A DNA stretch of 46,234 bases from Klebsiella pneumoniae (GTDB lineage Bacteria > Desulfobacterota > Binatia > Bin18): NCBI GenBank assembly GCA_945865755.1, contig CAMBFS010000007.1, positions 1 through 46,234 of the forward strand. Direction: 5' to 3'. The position numbers were made by a program, and so were the translations under genes. This document shows, piece by piece, positions 7,661 through 14,960 of the stretch. Below the pieces are notes generated by a model. That model did no database searches. It worked only from the letters and a program-made list of their open reading frames with translations, and was not told where the DNA came from. How positions within the stretch are numbered: position 1 is the first letter of the stretch; each line of letters begins with the position of its first letter.

Positions 7661-7700
7661 CCCCCTCACCCTAGCCCTCTCCCCGGTTGGGGAGAGGGAA
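7661..7700. repeat. CCCTCTCCC palindromic repeat, copy 3
   Basis: Inverted orientation relative to copies 1 and 2: CCCCTCACCCTAG tail, then CCCTCTCCCC and GGGGAGAGGG arms. It lies between the GFA and VOC genes, followed after 16 bp by a heptamer array. Confidence 0.75.
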
Positions 7701-7716
7701 CTTTCGGACGGGAGAG

Positions 7717-7758
7717 GGAGTCCGAAATCCGCAATCCCAAATCCGAAATCCGAAATCG
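7717..7758. repeat. Heptanucleotide array, 6 units
   Basis: GGAGTCC, GAAATCC, GCAATCC, CAAATCC, GAAATCC and GAAATCG in exact register, ending a few bases before the stop codon of the VOC gene on the minus strand. Confidence 0.7.
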
Positions 7759-7761
7759 AGC

Positions 7762-8451
7762 TTACTGACTCACCTGCACTGGCGGCGTGGTTTCGCTCAA
7801 CCGTCGCGTGACTTCCTCATCGCTCATTTTGAGGACAGCGCGATTCTCTGGCGGAAAGTCCATCTTGATTTTGCTCTGTTCAAAAGGCACCTGCGCGACT
7901 TTGCCACCCTTGGATTCATACGGCGCTGGAGCCTTGTACCGCTTGAGATCGTCAGCGCTGATCCCGGCGAGTTTCACCACTTCGGGATCAATCCACGCCT
8001 CGGCATCAATGGTCTGCCCCTCGGAGGTCGAGAACTCCAGCATCATCCCTTCCGGTCCGCCGAAGTAGATCGACTTGCAGAACCCGTGATCAATCGGACC
8101 CATGACCCAGTGGCCGTGTTCCCGCACGCGATCACGCATGGTGAGGAGGTCGGCTTCGGTATCCACATTGAGCGCGAGGTGCTGCATCACCCCAGCCGCC
8201 ACCGGGGCCGCCGTCCACGCCGGATGCGACACGCCTGTGATCGGCTGAATCTCGCCAATCTCCGAGGCCGCGACCAGTGCGATCGACGAGTTGTCGTTGA
8301 GTTTGAGAAAGCCGTGAAACGTGTTCTTGACGCCGTGCATCCAGTACAGCGCGACCAGTTCCAGCCCGCACACTTGGGTGAAGAACTCGATCTGCTGCTT
8401 GATGTCCTTAGTACAAATCGCCAGATGATGCACTCCATTCGGTAGACCCAT
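7762..8451 (-). CDS. VOC-superfamily dioxygenase-like protein
   Basis: A 229-residue vicinal-oxygen-chelate protein resembling extradiol catechol dioxygenases. Likely metal ligands are the first histidine pair (GVHHLAI, residues 8-9), the histidine in MQHLALNV (about 90) and the glutamate in MMLEF (about 138). A C-terminal extension of roughly 80 residues follows the VOC fold. A strong AAGGAGG lies 8 bases before the ATG. It starts 28 bp after the stop of the flavin monooxygenase gene, so the two are almost certainly one transcript. The pair fits oxidation of an aromatic or other organic compound, but the substrate cannot be read from sequence. Confidence 0.8.
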   Translation of the reverse strand: MGLPNGVHHLAICTKDIKQQIEFFTQVCGLELVALYWMHGVKNTFHGFLKLNDNSSIALVAASEIGEIQPITGVSHPAWTAAPVAAGVMQHLALNVDTEADLLTMRDRVREHGHWVMGPIDHGFCKSIYFGGPEGMMLEFSTSEGQTIDAEAWIDPEVVKLAGISADDLKRYKAPAPYESKGGKVAQVPFEQSKIKMDFPPENRAVLKMSDEEVTRRLSETTPPVQVSQ

Positions 8452-8478
8452 GATGAAACCTCCTTATGAGAACAGAAT

Positions 8479-9447
8479 TTACAAAAGTTTTGGTAACACT
8501 TTTTCCGTGAACGACACAAAAGTTTCGTGGCTAAGGGGCGCGCCGATCATATACTCCAGACCAATCTCTTCACGCAAGCGGAGTATTTCATCAAGCACTC
8601 GCTCCGGCGTACCGTGAATGACGACCGAGTCAACGTAGCGCTGGACCGGATCATCACCCATGTTGAGCACGCGCGGGTCGATGTAGGTTTTGAGCAGCCA
8701 CTGCGCACCTTGGCGAGCGACGTTCGCGGCTTCGGCATCCGTGGACGCGATGGCGAGCAGTCGTGCCATGGGCAGGTCGCGGCCAGCGAGTGGATGGCCG
8801 AACTCCTTGAGCTTTTGCAGATAAAACCGTTTGGCTTCGCCCAGTTCCGTGTGGGTGGAATGCGGACCAGAGAGGATCGAATATCCAAGCGAGGCGGCCC
8901 AGGTCATGGCCTCTGGCGAATTGGCCGCGACCCACGTCGGCGGATGTGGCTGCTGCAACGGTTTGGGGAGCACTTCCACATCCTCGAACGAGTAATACTT
9001 GCCTTTGTACGTCAGCCGCTCATTGGTCCAGGCTTGCAGCACGATATCGACGACCTCACGGAAACGCGGATAACTTTCCTCCATTGGGACATTGAAGGTG
9101 CGAAATTCCTTGGCATCGAACCCACGTCCGGCTCCCCAGTTCACACGCCCTTCAGACAGCAGATCAAGCAACGCCAACTCTTCGGCCAAACGGAGCGGAT
9201 GGTAGAACGCCGCGAGCGTGATGGCAGCCCCAATACGAAGCCGTTTGGTGCGTGCCGCCGCGTAGGTGCCCATCACGGGGATCGACGGACAGACGCTATA
9301 GTCACTGAAATGATGCTCGGTCAGCCAGACACAGTCGTAGCCGGTTTTGTCCATGATCTCGATACGTTGCAGCGCGCGGTGATAGACGGTGGGCAGCGCC
9401 ACGCGCCGTTCCGGCCAGCTAAAGAATTGTAAGATGCCGAATTTCAT
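8479..9447 (-). CDS. LLM-class flavin-dependent oxidoreductase
   Basis: A 322-residue bacterial-luciferase-like TIM-barrel protein. Typical stretches are GYDCVWLTEHHFSDY (around 35-49), RLRIGAAITL (about 70) and GRVNWGAGRGFDAKEF (about 100-115). Members oxidise substrates with reduced FMN or F420. A weak GGGAACT precedes the ATG. It is the first gene of a two-gene minus-strand operon with the VOC protein. Two further members of the family lie at 20093-21112 and 25529-26656. They are clearly diverged from this one and so not a recent local duplication. Confidence 0.88.
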   Translation of the reverse strand: MKFGILQFFSWPERRVALPTVYHRALQRIEIMDKTGYDCVWLTEHHFSDYSVCPSIPVMGTYAAARTKRLRIGAAITLAAFYHPLRLAEELALLDLLSEGRVNWGAGRGFDAKEFRTFNVPMEESYPRFREVVDIVLQAWTNERLTYKGKYYSFEDVEVLPKPLQQPHPPTWVAANSPEAMTWAASLGYSILSGPHSTHTELGEAKRFYLQKLKEFGHPLAGRDLPMARLLAIASTDAEAANVARQGAQWLLKTYIDPRVLNMGDDPVQRYVDSVVIHGTPERVLDEILRLREEIGLEYMIGAPLSHETFVSFTEKVLPKLL

Positions 9448-9548
9448 AGTTCCCGTTTGTAGCCTTCGAGCCGGGGCTTGGCTATAGGTGGACCACCTCT
9501 GGGAAGTCTGCTACAGCACGCTCTTCGGATCGGAGTGGGGGGAGCACC

Positions 9549-9782
9549 ATGAAAAAAACAACGGCCAAGCAGGACGACCTCATGCGCGCGTGGGTGGACT
9601 TTCCGCACCGATGGAAATCGTTGTGGGACACCTGCGAACAGGGGCACGGTCGCTACACTCGTGGCGTGTTTGTGCTCAATGGGAAGCGCACGCCACCATC
9701 GGCACCGCCACCCCCGAAGAAAACGCGCGGCCAGATCATCGCGGACCTGCTGCGAAGTGAGCCGATGGGGTATTTGTCGTAA
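9549..9782 (+). CDS. Small basic hypothetical protein
   Basis: A 77-residue frame with a good ribosome site (GGAGTGGGGGGAG) before ATGAAAAAA. The product is Lys/Arg-rich with a PPSAPPPPKK stretch at about 50-60 and no recognisable domain, signal peptide or membrane segment. It is divergent from the monooxygenase operon. I do not recognise it. The reading frame and ribosome site are the only support. Confidence 0.45.
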   Translation: MKKTTAKQDDLMRAWVDFPHRWKSLWDTCEQGHGRYTRGVFVLNGKRTPPSAPPPPKKTRGQIIADLLRSEPMGYLS

Positions 9783-9840
9783 GTGACCGAGCGTTGGACA
9801 TGCAACCGGGTCAACGAGTTAAGAATGTTCGTTGTACGTC

Positions 9841-9871
9841 GGGTGCCACTGCTGGCTTGTCCAGCAGTGCG
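9841..9871. repeat. Dispersed hairpin repeat (CACTGCTGG type), copy 1
   Basis: The arms CCACTGCTGG and CCAGCAGTG flank a CTTGT loop. The same sequence is present in inverse orientation at 24033-24063, which marks it as a REP-like dispersed element. Confidence 0.65.
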
Positions 9872-9968
9872 GTATAGCCTTGGGCTCTCTGCTGAGAATT
9901 GACACGCTACCAACATCCACCCCCCTCGGTCTGACACCAGGTCGAACACCGAGAAGAAGAGGCCATTC

Positions 9969-10415
9969 GTGCCCCGACTGACCGAACAAGAACAACAAGA
10001 GATCATCCGTTTTCTGGAGGCGGACAAACCGCTGCCGGACAAGTTTCGTTTCCTGCTCTTCGAGGACAAGCGCGAGGTGGAGTTGGTCTGGAACGGCAAG
10101 ACCAACGAGGTCAGCAACATCGTCTTGCCGTTTCAGGTGATCGAGCAGGTGGACGAGCCGCGTGCCGAGAAAGACACCCGCATGCAAATGAGCCTGTTCG
10201 ACCTGGACGCTCGCGGCCGCCAGCTCAAGGGCTGGACCAACAGCTTCGAGAACGAGTGGCAATCCTTCCGCACCAAGAAAGACCGCAAGCTGGAACTGAC
10301 CAGCGTCTTTCACGAATGCCCGCCGGGGCGGCGCAAGCTGGCGGTCAAGGTGGTGGACATCTTCGGGAATGATACGATGACGATTGTGGAGGTTACGATG
10401 GGAGGGAAGAAATAA
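9969..10415 (+). pseudogene. Type III-like DNA methyltransferase (mod), middle deleted
   Basis: The 148-residue GTG-started frame begins exactly like adenine-specific methyltransferases of type III-like systems (MPRLTEQEQQEIIRFLE, through VSLF/MSLFDLDARGRQLKGWTN). It then jumps after about residue 92 to what looks like the C-terminal end of the same protein (NEWQSFRTKKDRKLELTSVFHE to IFGNDTMTIVEV). All catalytic parts (the SAM-binding FxGxG and the DPPY motif) are gone, although the frame is kept. This recognition rests on memory of the family. The gene lies upstream of a helicase gene with a similar internal loss, as expected for a mod-res pair. Confidence 0.6.
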
Positions 10416-10439
10416 TGGCTCTGTACCGCCCTTCTTTGT

Positions 10440-10519
10440 CCCGTAGGGACGCCTGAGTTTAGGCAGGTCGTTTACGGCCTGCAAAGATGTTGCGTCATCC
10501 CCCGTCCCAGCGGGACGGT
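10440..10519. repeat. REP-like hairpins upstream of the IS200-type transposase
   Basis: Three palindromes in 80 bp: GTCCC/GGGAC near 10439-10451, GGCAGGT...CGGCCTGC near 10458-10478, and CCGTCCC/GGGACGG near 10501-10517. Matching forms lie downstream (CCGTCCC/GGGACGG at about 11018-11034, and the inverse of the CAGG palindrome at 11057). These are the probable ends or target palindromes of the element. Confidence 0.55.
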
Positions 10520-10541
10520 TGAGGCTGCGGAGGGTAACCTA

Positions 10542-10994
10542 ATGGCAAACACCTACACCTCGCTTCATTACCATATAGTTTTCAGCACCAAGAATCGCGT
10601 CGGTCATATCACGCCTGAGATTGAGCAGCGGGTATGGGCTTACCTCGGCGGCGTCGCCCGTTATCACAAGATGACTGCCTTGCAAGTCGGTGGGGTTGAC
10701 GATCACGTTCATGCCTTGGTAATGGCACCCGCGACGGTATCACCGAGCCAGATTGCGCAATACCTGAAAGGTGAGTCCTCCAAGTGGATTCACGAGACGT
10801 TCCAGGAATTGCGTGATTTCGCCTGGCAGGAAGGGTATGGCGTATTCACCGTCAGCAAATCGAATTTGGAATCGGTGGTCAGTTACATTCAGAAACAACG
10901 AGAATCTCATCAGCGAAGAACTTTTCAGGAAGAGTATCTGGATTTTTTGCAAAAGCACGGAATCGAATACGACGAACGTTATGTGTGGGGCTGA
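10542..10994 (+). mobile_element. IS200-like (RAYT/Y1) transposase
   Basis: A 150-residue Y1 HUH transposase. The metal-binding HUH pair is H55-V-H57 (DDHVHALV) and the likely catalytic tyrosine is Y115 (VVSYIQKQ). HIVFSTKNR near the N-terminus is typical. Length and motif match REP-associated tyrosine transposases. A GAGGGTAACCTA ribosome site precedes the ATG. Flanking palindromes on both sides, with three copies of a CAGG...CCTG repeat just downstream, support the RAYT assignment. The gene is intact and splits the broken mod and res genes. Confidence 0.88.
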
Positions 10995-11056
10995 TGCGGA
11001 TTCTGATTCAGATTCAGCCGTCCCGATGGGACGGGGGAGATACTATTGCTACGCTT

Positions 11057-11093
11057 GCAGGCCATAAATGACCTGCCTACATTCACCTGCCGC
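11057..11093. repeat. REP palindrome downstream of transposase, copy 1
   Basis: A GCAGGCCATAAATGACCTGC core followed by CTACATTCACCTGCCGC. Copies 2 (11115-11151) and 3 (11260-11296) follow. A relic resembling the tail (CTACATTCGCCTGCCG) lies near 46158. Confidence 0.7.
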
Positions 11094-11114
11094 TATGCGG
11101 CAAAAATCCAGCGT

Positions 11115-11255
11115 GCAGGCCATAAATGACCTGCCTACATTCACCTGCCGCTACGCAGCAAAATTCGGATGGCATTATTTTTCCATCATCGCCTCGAATG
11201 ATTTACAGGTAAAAAATATGGCCCTGCATAAAGACTTCCCCGCATCGCCCTACGC
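11115..11255 (+). repeat. 141-bp tandem duplication, left copy
   Basis: The left copy of a direct repeat whose right copy is 11260-11401, with only about a dozen mismatches. Each copy begins with the REP palindrome and ends in the first codons of the helicase gene. Here an ATG at 11219 opens MALHKDFPASPYAV, which stops at 11274 inside the next copy, so it acts at most as a decoy start. Confidence 0.8.
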
Positions 11256-11259
11256 CGTT

Positions 11260-11401
11260 GCAGGCCATAAATGACCTGCCTACATTCACCTGCCGCTACG
11301 CGGCAAAATTCGGATGGCATTATTTTTCCATCACTGCCTCGAATGATTTACAGGTAAAAATCAATGGCTCTTCATCCTAACTTCCCCGCATCGCCCTACG
11401 C
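11260..11401 (+). repeat. 141-bp tandem duplication, right copy
   Basis: The right copy of the duplication. It carries the start codon actually joined to the helicase remnant (ATG at 11364). Differences from the left copy cluster near the start codon (AAAAATCAATGGCTC against AAAAAATATGGCCC). Confidence 0.8.
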
Positions 11402-12155
11402 TATCCTCGACCCGGCCCACCGTTGGTTTCCGGCGGATGAAGCCTTGCGAGAGTCTAGCTCTGAAAAGTTGATGCCTCCGCTAGTGCCGCAACTGCGCAA
11501 GAAAGTGAAGGAATGGCGGGACAGCGGCTATGCGGGGGCGACCGACACGAGCAAGAGTTTGCTCAACTGGTGGTTCAACACCCCGCACCTGCTGCCCCAG
11601 ACCTATCTCCCCTCGCCCTCTGGGAGAGGGGCCGGGGGTGAGGGTCTGGCCGAGTTCCAGTATTACTTTGCCCAACGCGAGGCGTTGGAGACGGTCATCT
11701 ATCTCTATGACGTGGTGGGTGTGCAGGACAAGTACGACCTGATGCGCTTCGACAGTTCCGGCGCGGTCTCCACCGGCATGTTTGACGAGACCTGGCGGCG
11801 CTTCGTGGTGAAAATGGCGACCGGCTCCGGTAAAACCAAAGTGCTGAGCCTGGTATTGGCCTGGAGCTTTTACCACAAACTGTACGAGCCGGAGTCGCAA
11901 CTGGCGCGCAACTTTCTGGTGATCGCCCCTAACATCATCGTGCTGGATCGTATCTACAAGGATTTTCAGGGCCTGCGCATCTTTTTGAAAGATGACCCGT
12001 GCGAAGACATCAATCAAGCGCAAGCGGACGTGCGGTATGATTTTGTGTATGTAGACGAGGAGAGCTTTCACAAATACCAGCCCACCTCATTTCGGAAATT
12101 GGTTGGGAGCTTTACCGAATACAAAAACATACCAAGCGCGCCTCTTCCACATTGA
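11364..12155 (+). pseudogene. Type III restriction-type helicase (res), internally deleted
   Basis: The 263-residue frame starts like DEAD/DEAH helicase subunits of type III-like restriction enzymes (FPASPYAILDPAHRWFP). It contains Walker A (MATGSGKT, about residue 152) and the following LVIAPNIIVLDRI. After about residue 213 it switches to a short C-terminal tail (YDFVYVDEESFHKYQPTSF). Most of the helicase core and the nuclease are missing although the frame is kept. A CCCTCTCCC-type palindrome (11607-11646) is inserted in frame, reading YLPSPSGRGAGGEG. A full-length family member is about 800-1000 residues. The acyl-CoA dehydrogenase gene begins 20 bp downstream. Confidence 0.7.
11607..11646. 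repeat. CCCTCTCCC-type repeat inserted in the res remnant
   Basis: CTCCCCTCGCCCTCTGGGAGAGGGG-type palindrome with a GGTGAGGG tail, read through in frame inside the helicase remnant. It is a clear case of this repeat entering a coding region. Confidence 0.7.
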
Positions 12156-12174
12156 CAACACGAAGGAATTTTTC

Positions 12175-13359
12175 ATGGCAAGTTACGGACTCACCGACGA
12201 AGTGCGTGCGCTACGCGAACGCGTGAAGAAGTTTATCAACGAAGAGGTCATTCCCGCCGAGCCACTCCTCATGCGCGAGGATAAAGAGGCGGACCACATC
12301 CTGGAGAATCTCAAGCAATCGGCCAAGCGGCAAGGGTTGTGGGCACTGGGGCATCCGCAGGAGATCGGCGGTGGGGGCGTCCCCTTCATGGCCTTTGTTT
12401 ACTTCAATGAAGTCATTGGGCGGTCGTACTGGGGGCAGAACGCGATTGGTTCGTTGACGATGCAAGACTCGATCATGCTGCATCGCTACGGCACCCCGGA
12501 GCAAAAAGAGCGTTGGTTGAAGCCGTTGGTGGCGGGTGAGATTCTGCCCTCGGTTGGACTCACCGAGCCCGAAGTCGCCGGGTCGGACCCGACACTGATG
12601 CAAACCACCGCCGTGCTGGATGGCGATCAGTGGGTCATCAATGGTCACAAATGGTTTACCACCGGGGCCAATATCGCGGCGTTCACCACGGTTTTTTGCC
12701 AAACCGAACCCGACGCGCCACGGCATGCGAAGTTCTCGTCGATCATCGTGCCGACTGATACCGCTGGTTATGAAGTCGTCCGTGTGATTCCGACCATGGG
12801 GCATACTGGTGGCAATCATTGTGAGCTGCGATTCACCGACATGCGTGTGCCGCGCGGCAACTTACTCGGCAAACGTGGTGAGGGGTTTGTCATTGCGCAG
12901 AAGCGGCTTGGCCCTGGGCGCATTTTTCATTGCATGCGCTGGTTGGGACAAGCGCAGCGGGCATTTGAGTTGATGTGTGAGCGCGCGAAGAGCCGCTTCG
13001 CGCATGGGTCGATGCTCTCGGAGAAAGGTGAAATTCAGCGATACATTGCCGAGTCAGCAGCGGAGATTCAAGCCGCGCGTCTGATGACGCTGGACGCGGC
13101 CCGCGCGATGGATGAGGGTGACGAAGCACGAATTGAGATCGCGCTGATTAAATTCTGGGGCGCGCGGATGCTGCATAACGTGATTGACCGCGCGATTCAG
13201 GTGCACGGCGGACTCGGGCTCACGTCGGATACCCCGCTCGAATTCATGTACCGCGAAGCACGCTATGCCCGCATTTACGATGGACCAGATGAAGTGCACC
13301 GCATGACCGTTGCGCGCCGCTTGCTCAAGGACCCGGTGAACGGGGCGCCGTGGGCGTAG
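12175..13359 (+). CDS. Acyl-CoA dehydrogenase
   Basis: 394 residues from the ATG at 12175 (GAAGGA eight bases upstream). The open frame to 12103 reads res-remnant DNA and is not used. All parts of the family are present: N-terminal helices, the FAD/substrate signature VGLTEPEVAGSDPT, the middle beta domain (INGHKWFTTGA), and the C-terminal IQVHGGLGLTSDTPLE and YDGPDEVHRMTVARRLL. The ending resembles the ACAD10/11-like group acting on unusual acyl chains. It heads a plus-strand operon with a phosphotransferase, DUF6285 and a PurM-like gene. ACAD10/11-type systems pair a kinase with a dehydrogenase to handle 4-hydroxyacyl-CoAs, which is a reasonable guess here. Confidence 0.9.
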   Translation: MASYGLTDEVRALRERVKKFINEEVIPAEPLLMREDKEADHILENLKQSAKRQGLWALGHPQEIGGGGVPFMAFVYFNEVIGRSYWGQNAIGSLTMQDSIMLHRYGTPEQKERWLKPLVAGEILPSVGLTEPEVAGSDPTLMQTTAVLDGDQWVINGHKWFTTGANIAAFTTVFCQTEPDAPRHAKFSSIIVPTDTAGYEVVRVIPTMGHTGGNHCELRFTDMRVPRGNLLGKRGEGFVIAQKRLGPGRIFHCMRWLGQAQRAFELMCERAKSRFAHGSMLSEKGEIQRYIAESAAEIQAARLMTLDAARAMDEGDEARIEIALIKFWGARMLHNVIDRAIQVHGGLGLTSDTPLEFMYREARYARIYDGPDEVHRMTVARRLLKDPVNGAPWA

Positions 13360-13431
13360 GGGGAAGTTCGGAGTCGAAAAGAGTTCGGAGTTAATGAGGT
13401 CGTGTGGTTTCACGCTTGCCGTCTCAATCAC

Positions 13432-13501
13432 AACTCCGAACCCCGAACTTCCCCGACTCCGAACTTCCCCCGTCCCCTTTACGTTTTACGTTTTACGTTT
13501 T
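13432..13501. repeat. Heptanucleotide array, about 10 units
   Basis: Ten 7-bp units span 70 bp: AACTCCG, AACCCCG, AACTTCC, a changed middle part, then ACGTTTT three times. A shorter relative with GTTCGGA units lies at 13365-13393. They fill the 152-bp space between the dehydrogenase and phosphotransferase genes. Confidence 0.7.
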
Positions 13502-13512
13502 ATGCCTACCCG

Positions 13513-14544
13513 ATGAGGTTGATCCCAGACACGCTTGCTCCCCTGCTCGCCGATTTCCTTCACCGCTCCTTTCAACCCCAGGTCCAGAGAGTCTCCGTTG
13601 AAAACTTGCGGCTGCTGACTGGTGGGGCGTCTCGCCAAACCTGGTCGTTCGATGCGCGTACCGAGCAGGCTGATGGTCAGACCGTGACGGTTCCTCTGAT
13701 TCTGCGTTGCGACCCTCCCGAAGGCCCACAAGCAGTGATGAGCCGTGCGCTTGAGTTTCACACCATCCAAGCCGCGTACTCTGAGGGAGTGCTCGTCCCG
13801 AAGCCGTACTTTCTTGGTGATGACAGGCTCGGGGTTCCGTTTTTCCTCATGGAACGGATCGACGGTGAGACGATCCCACGCCGCTTGTTTCGCGACAAGG
13901 AGTACGACCACGCTCGACAAGTGATGACGAAGCAATTGGGTGCCCGCTTGGCGCGTATTCATCGGGTGCCGATTGAGAAGTATCCACTCGACGGACTGCC
14001 AACGCCACAAGCTGGGAACTCACCGGCTGAGGAAGAGATCCTGCGCTTCGAGGCGATGTATCAGACGATGGCACGGGAGCCACATCCGGCTTTCGAGCTG
14101 GCCTTTCGTTGGCTGCGGCAACATCTTCCGGCTCAGCAGGACCAGGTGCTGGTCCACGGCGACTATCGGATGGGGAACATCATGTTCGGTGCCGATGGGG
14201 TGCGGTCGATTTTGGACTGGGAACTGGCGCATGTTGGGGACCCACTGGAAGACCTCGGCTGGATGTGTGTGCGCTCGTGGCGCTTCGGCAACGAGCACTT
14301 GCCGGTCGGTGGCGTCGGGAAGCGCGAGGAGTTTTGGCACGCCTACGAAGAGGCTGGGGGATTTCCCGTGGACCCGCGACGCGTGCACTTCTGGGAGATT
14401 TTCGGCAATCTGCGCTGGGGGGTGATTTGCCTGAACATGACCCAGCCATTTCTGGATGGACAGAATCCCAGTGTCGAACTCGCGGCCATTGGCCGTCGCA
14501 CGGCGGAGACCGAGTGGGAGTTGGTTCACCTGTTGGAGGAGTAA
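13513..14544 (+). CDS. Phosphotransferase of the APH / ACAD10-like family
   Basis: 343 residues from the ATG at 13513. The open frame upstream to 13402 crosses the heptamer array and is discarded. The kinase fold is clear: a Gly-rich N-lobe (LTGGASRQTWSF), FFLMERIDGE near 115, the catalytic loop LVHGDYRMGN (H215) and the metal-binding ILDWELAHVGDP (D235). No good ribosome site is seen. Its stop overlaps the next start as TAATG. Together with the upstream acyl-CoA dehydrogenase it resembles ACAD10/11-type pairs, where the kinase phosphorylates a hydroxyacyl-CoA before elimination. Antibiotic resistance is unlikely in this context. Confidence 0.88.
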   Translation: MRLIPDTLAPLLADFLHRSFQPQVQRVSVENLRLLTGGASRQTWSFDARTEQADGQTVTVPLILRCDPPEGPQAVMSRALEFHTIQAAYSEGVLVPKPYFLGDDRLGVPFFLMERIDGETIPRRLFRDKEYDHARQVMTKQLGARLARIHRVPIEKYPLDGLPTPQAGNSPAEEEILRFEAMYQTMAREPHPAFELAFRWLRQHLPAQQDQVLVHGDYRMGNIMFGADGVRSILDWELAHVGDPLEDLGWMCVRSWRFGNEHLPVGGVGKREEFWHAYEEAGGFPVDPRRVHFWEIFGNLRWGVICLNMTQPFLDGQNPSVELAAIGRRTAETEWELVHLLEE

Positions 14545-14942
14545 TGCAAGATCGCCCGATGGTTCACGAATTGTTGCAGGCTGTCATTCATTTTCTTGAT
14601 GAAGACGCGGTTCCCCATTTGACTGGCTCGCGCCAGTTTTATGGCCGGGTCGCGGCCAATGCGCTGCGGACTGTGCAACGCGAGCTGGAACATGAAGAGG
14701 AGCACCTCACGGAAGAGTGGGAGCGGCTCAATCAGGTGCTGGCGCACGAGGATCGCCCCTCCACGCGCGCGGGCTTACGGCAGGCGATGCGACGACGGAC
14801 GGAAACCCTCTGTGAACGGATTCGACATGGTGAGGCCGACACCGGTTCGTATCGGAAACAGGTGCTGGCCCATGTCCGTGCGTCGGTGCGTGAAAAACTG
14901 TTGGTGAGTAATCCGGGGTGGATTACGCGGCCGGAATCCTAA
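14544..14942 (+). CDS. DUF6285 protein
   Basis: A 132-residue helical protein beginning MQDRPMVHELLQAVIHFLDED, with RFYGRVAANAL-type residues near 35. This pattern matches DUF6285, found almost always next to acyl-CoA dehydrogenases and the APH-like kinase, as here. It starts inside the stop of the kinase gene (TAATG, with GGAGG upstream) and so is coupled to it. No catalytic residues are evident, and a small accessory subunit of the kinase is an inference. The longer frame reaching back to 14109 is a shadow of the kinase gene. Confidence 0.8.
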   Translation: MQDRPMVHELLQAVIHFLDEDAVPHLTGSRQFYGRVAANALRTVQRELEHEEEHLTEEWERLNQVLAHEDRPSTRAGLRQAMRRRTETLCERIRHGEADTGSYRKQVLAHVRASVREKLLVSNPGWITRPES

Positions 14943-14960
14943 GCCGGAGTGTGGCGAGAC

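Noticed and set aside
9444..9647. 67-codon minus-strand frame upstream of the monooxygenase
   Set aside because: It overlaps the small plus-strand gene that has a better ribosome site, and its Pro/Arg-rich composition looks non-coding.
11068..11274. 68-codon frame including MALHKDFPASPYAV
   Set aside because: It is the duplicated start of the helicase gene running into REP sequence, not a separate gene.
13402..13512. Longer N-terminus for the phosphotransferase
   Set aside because: It runs through the heptamer array and gives low-complexity residues. The family begins at 13513.
14109..14543. Upstream 145 codons of the frame that holds DUF6285
   Set aside because: They lie out of frame inside the phosphotransferase gene. 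DUF6285 starts at the TAATG overlap at 14544.
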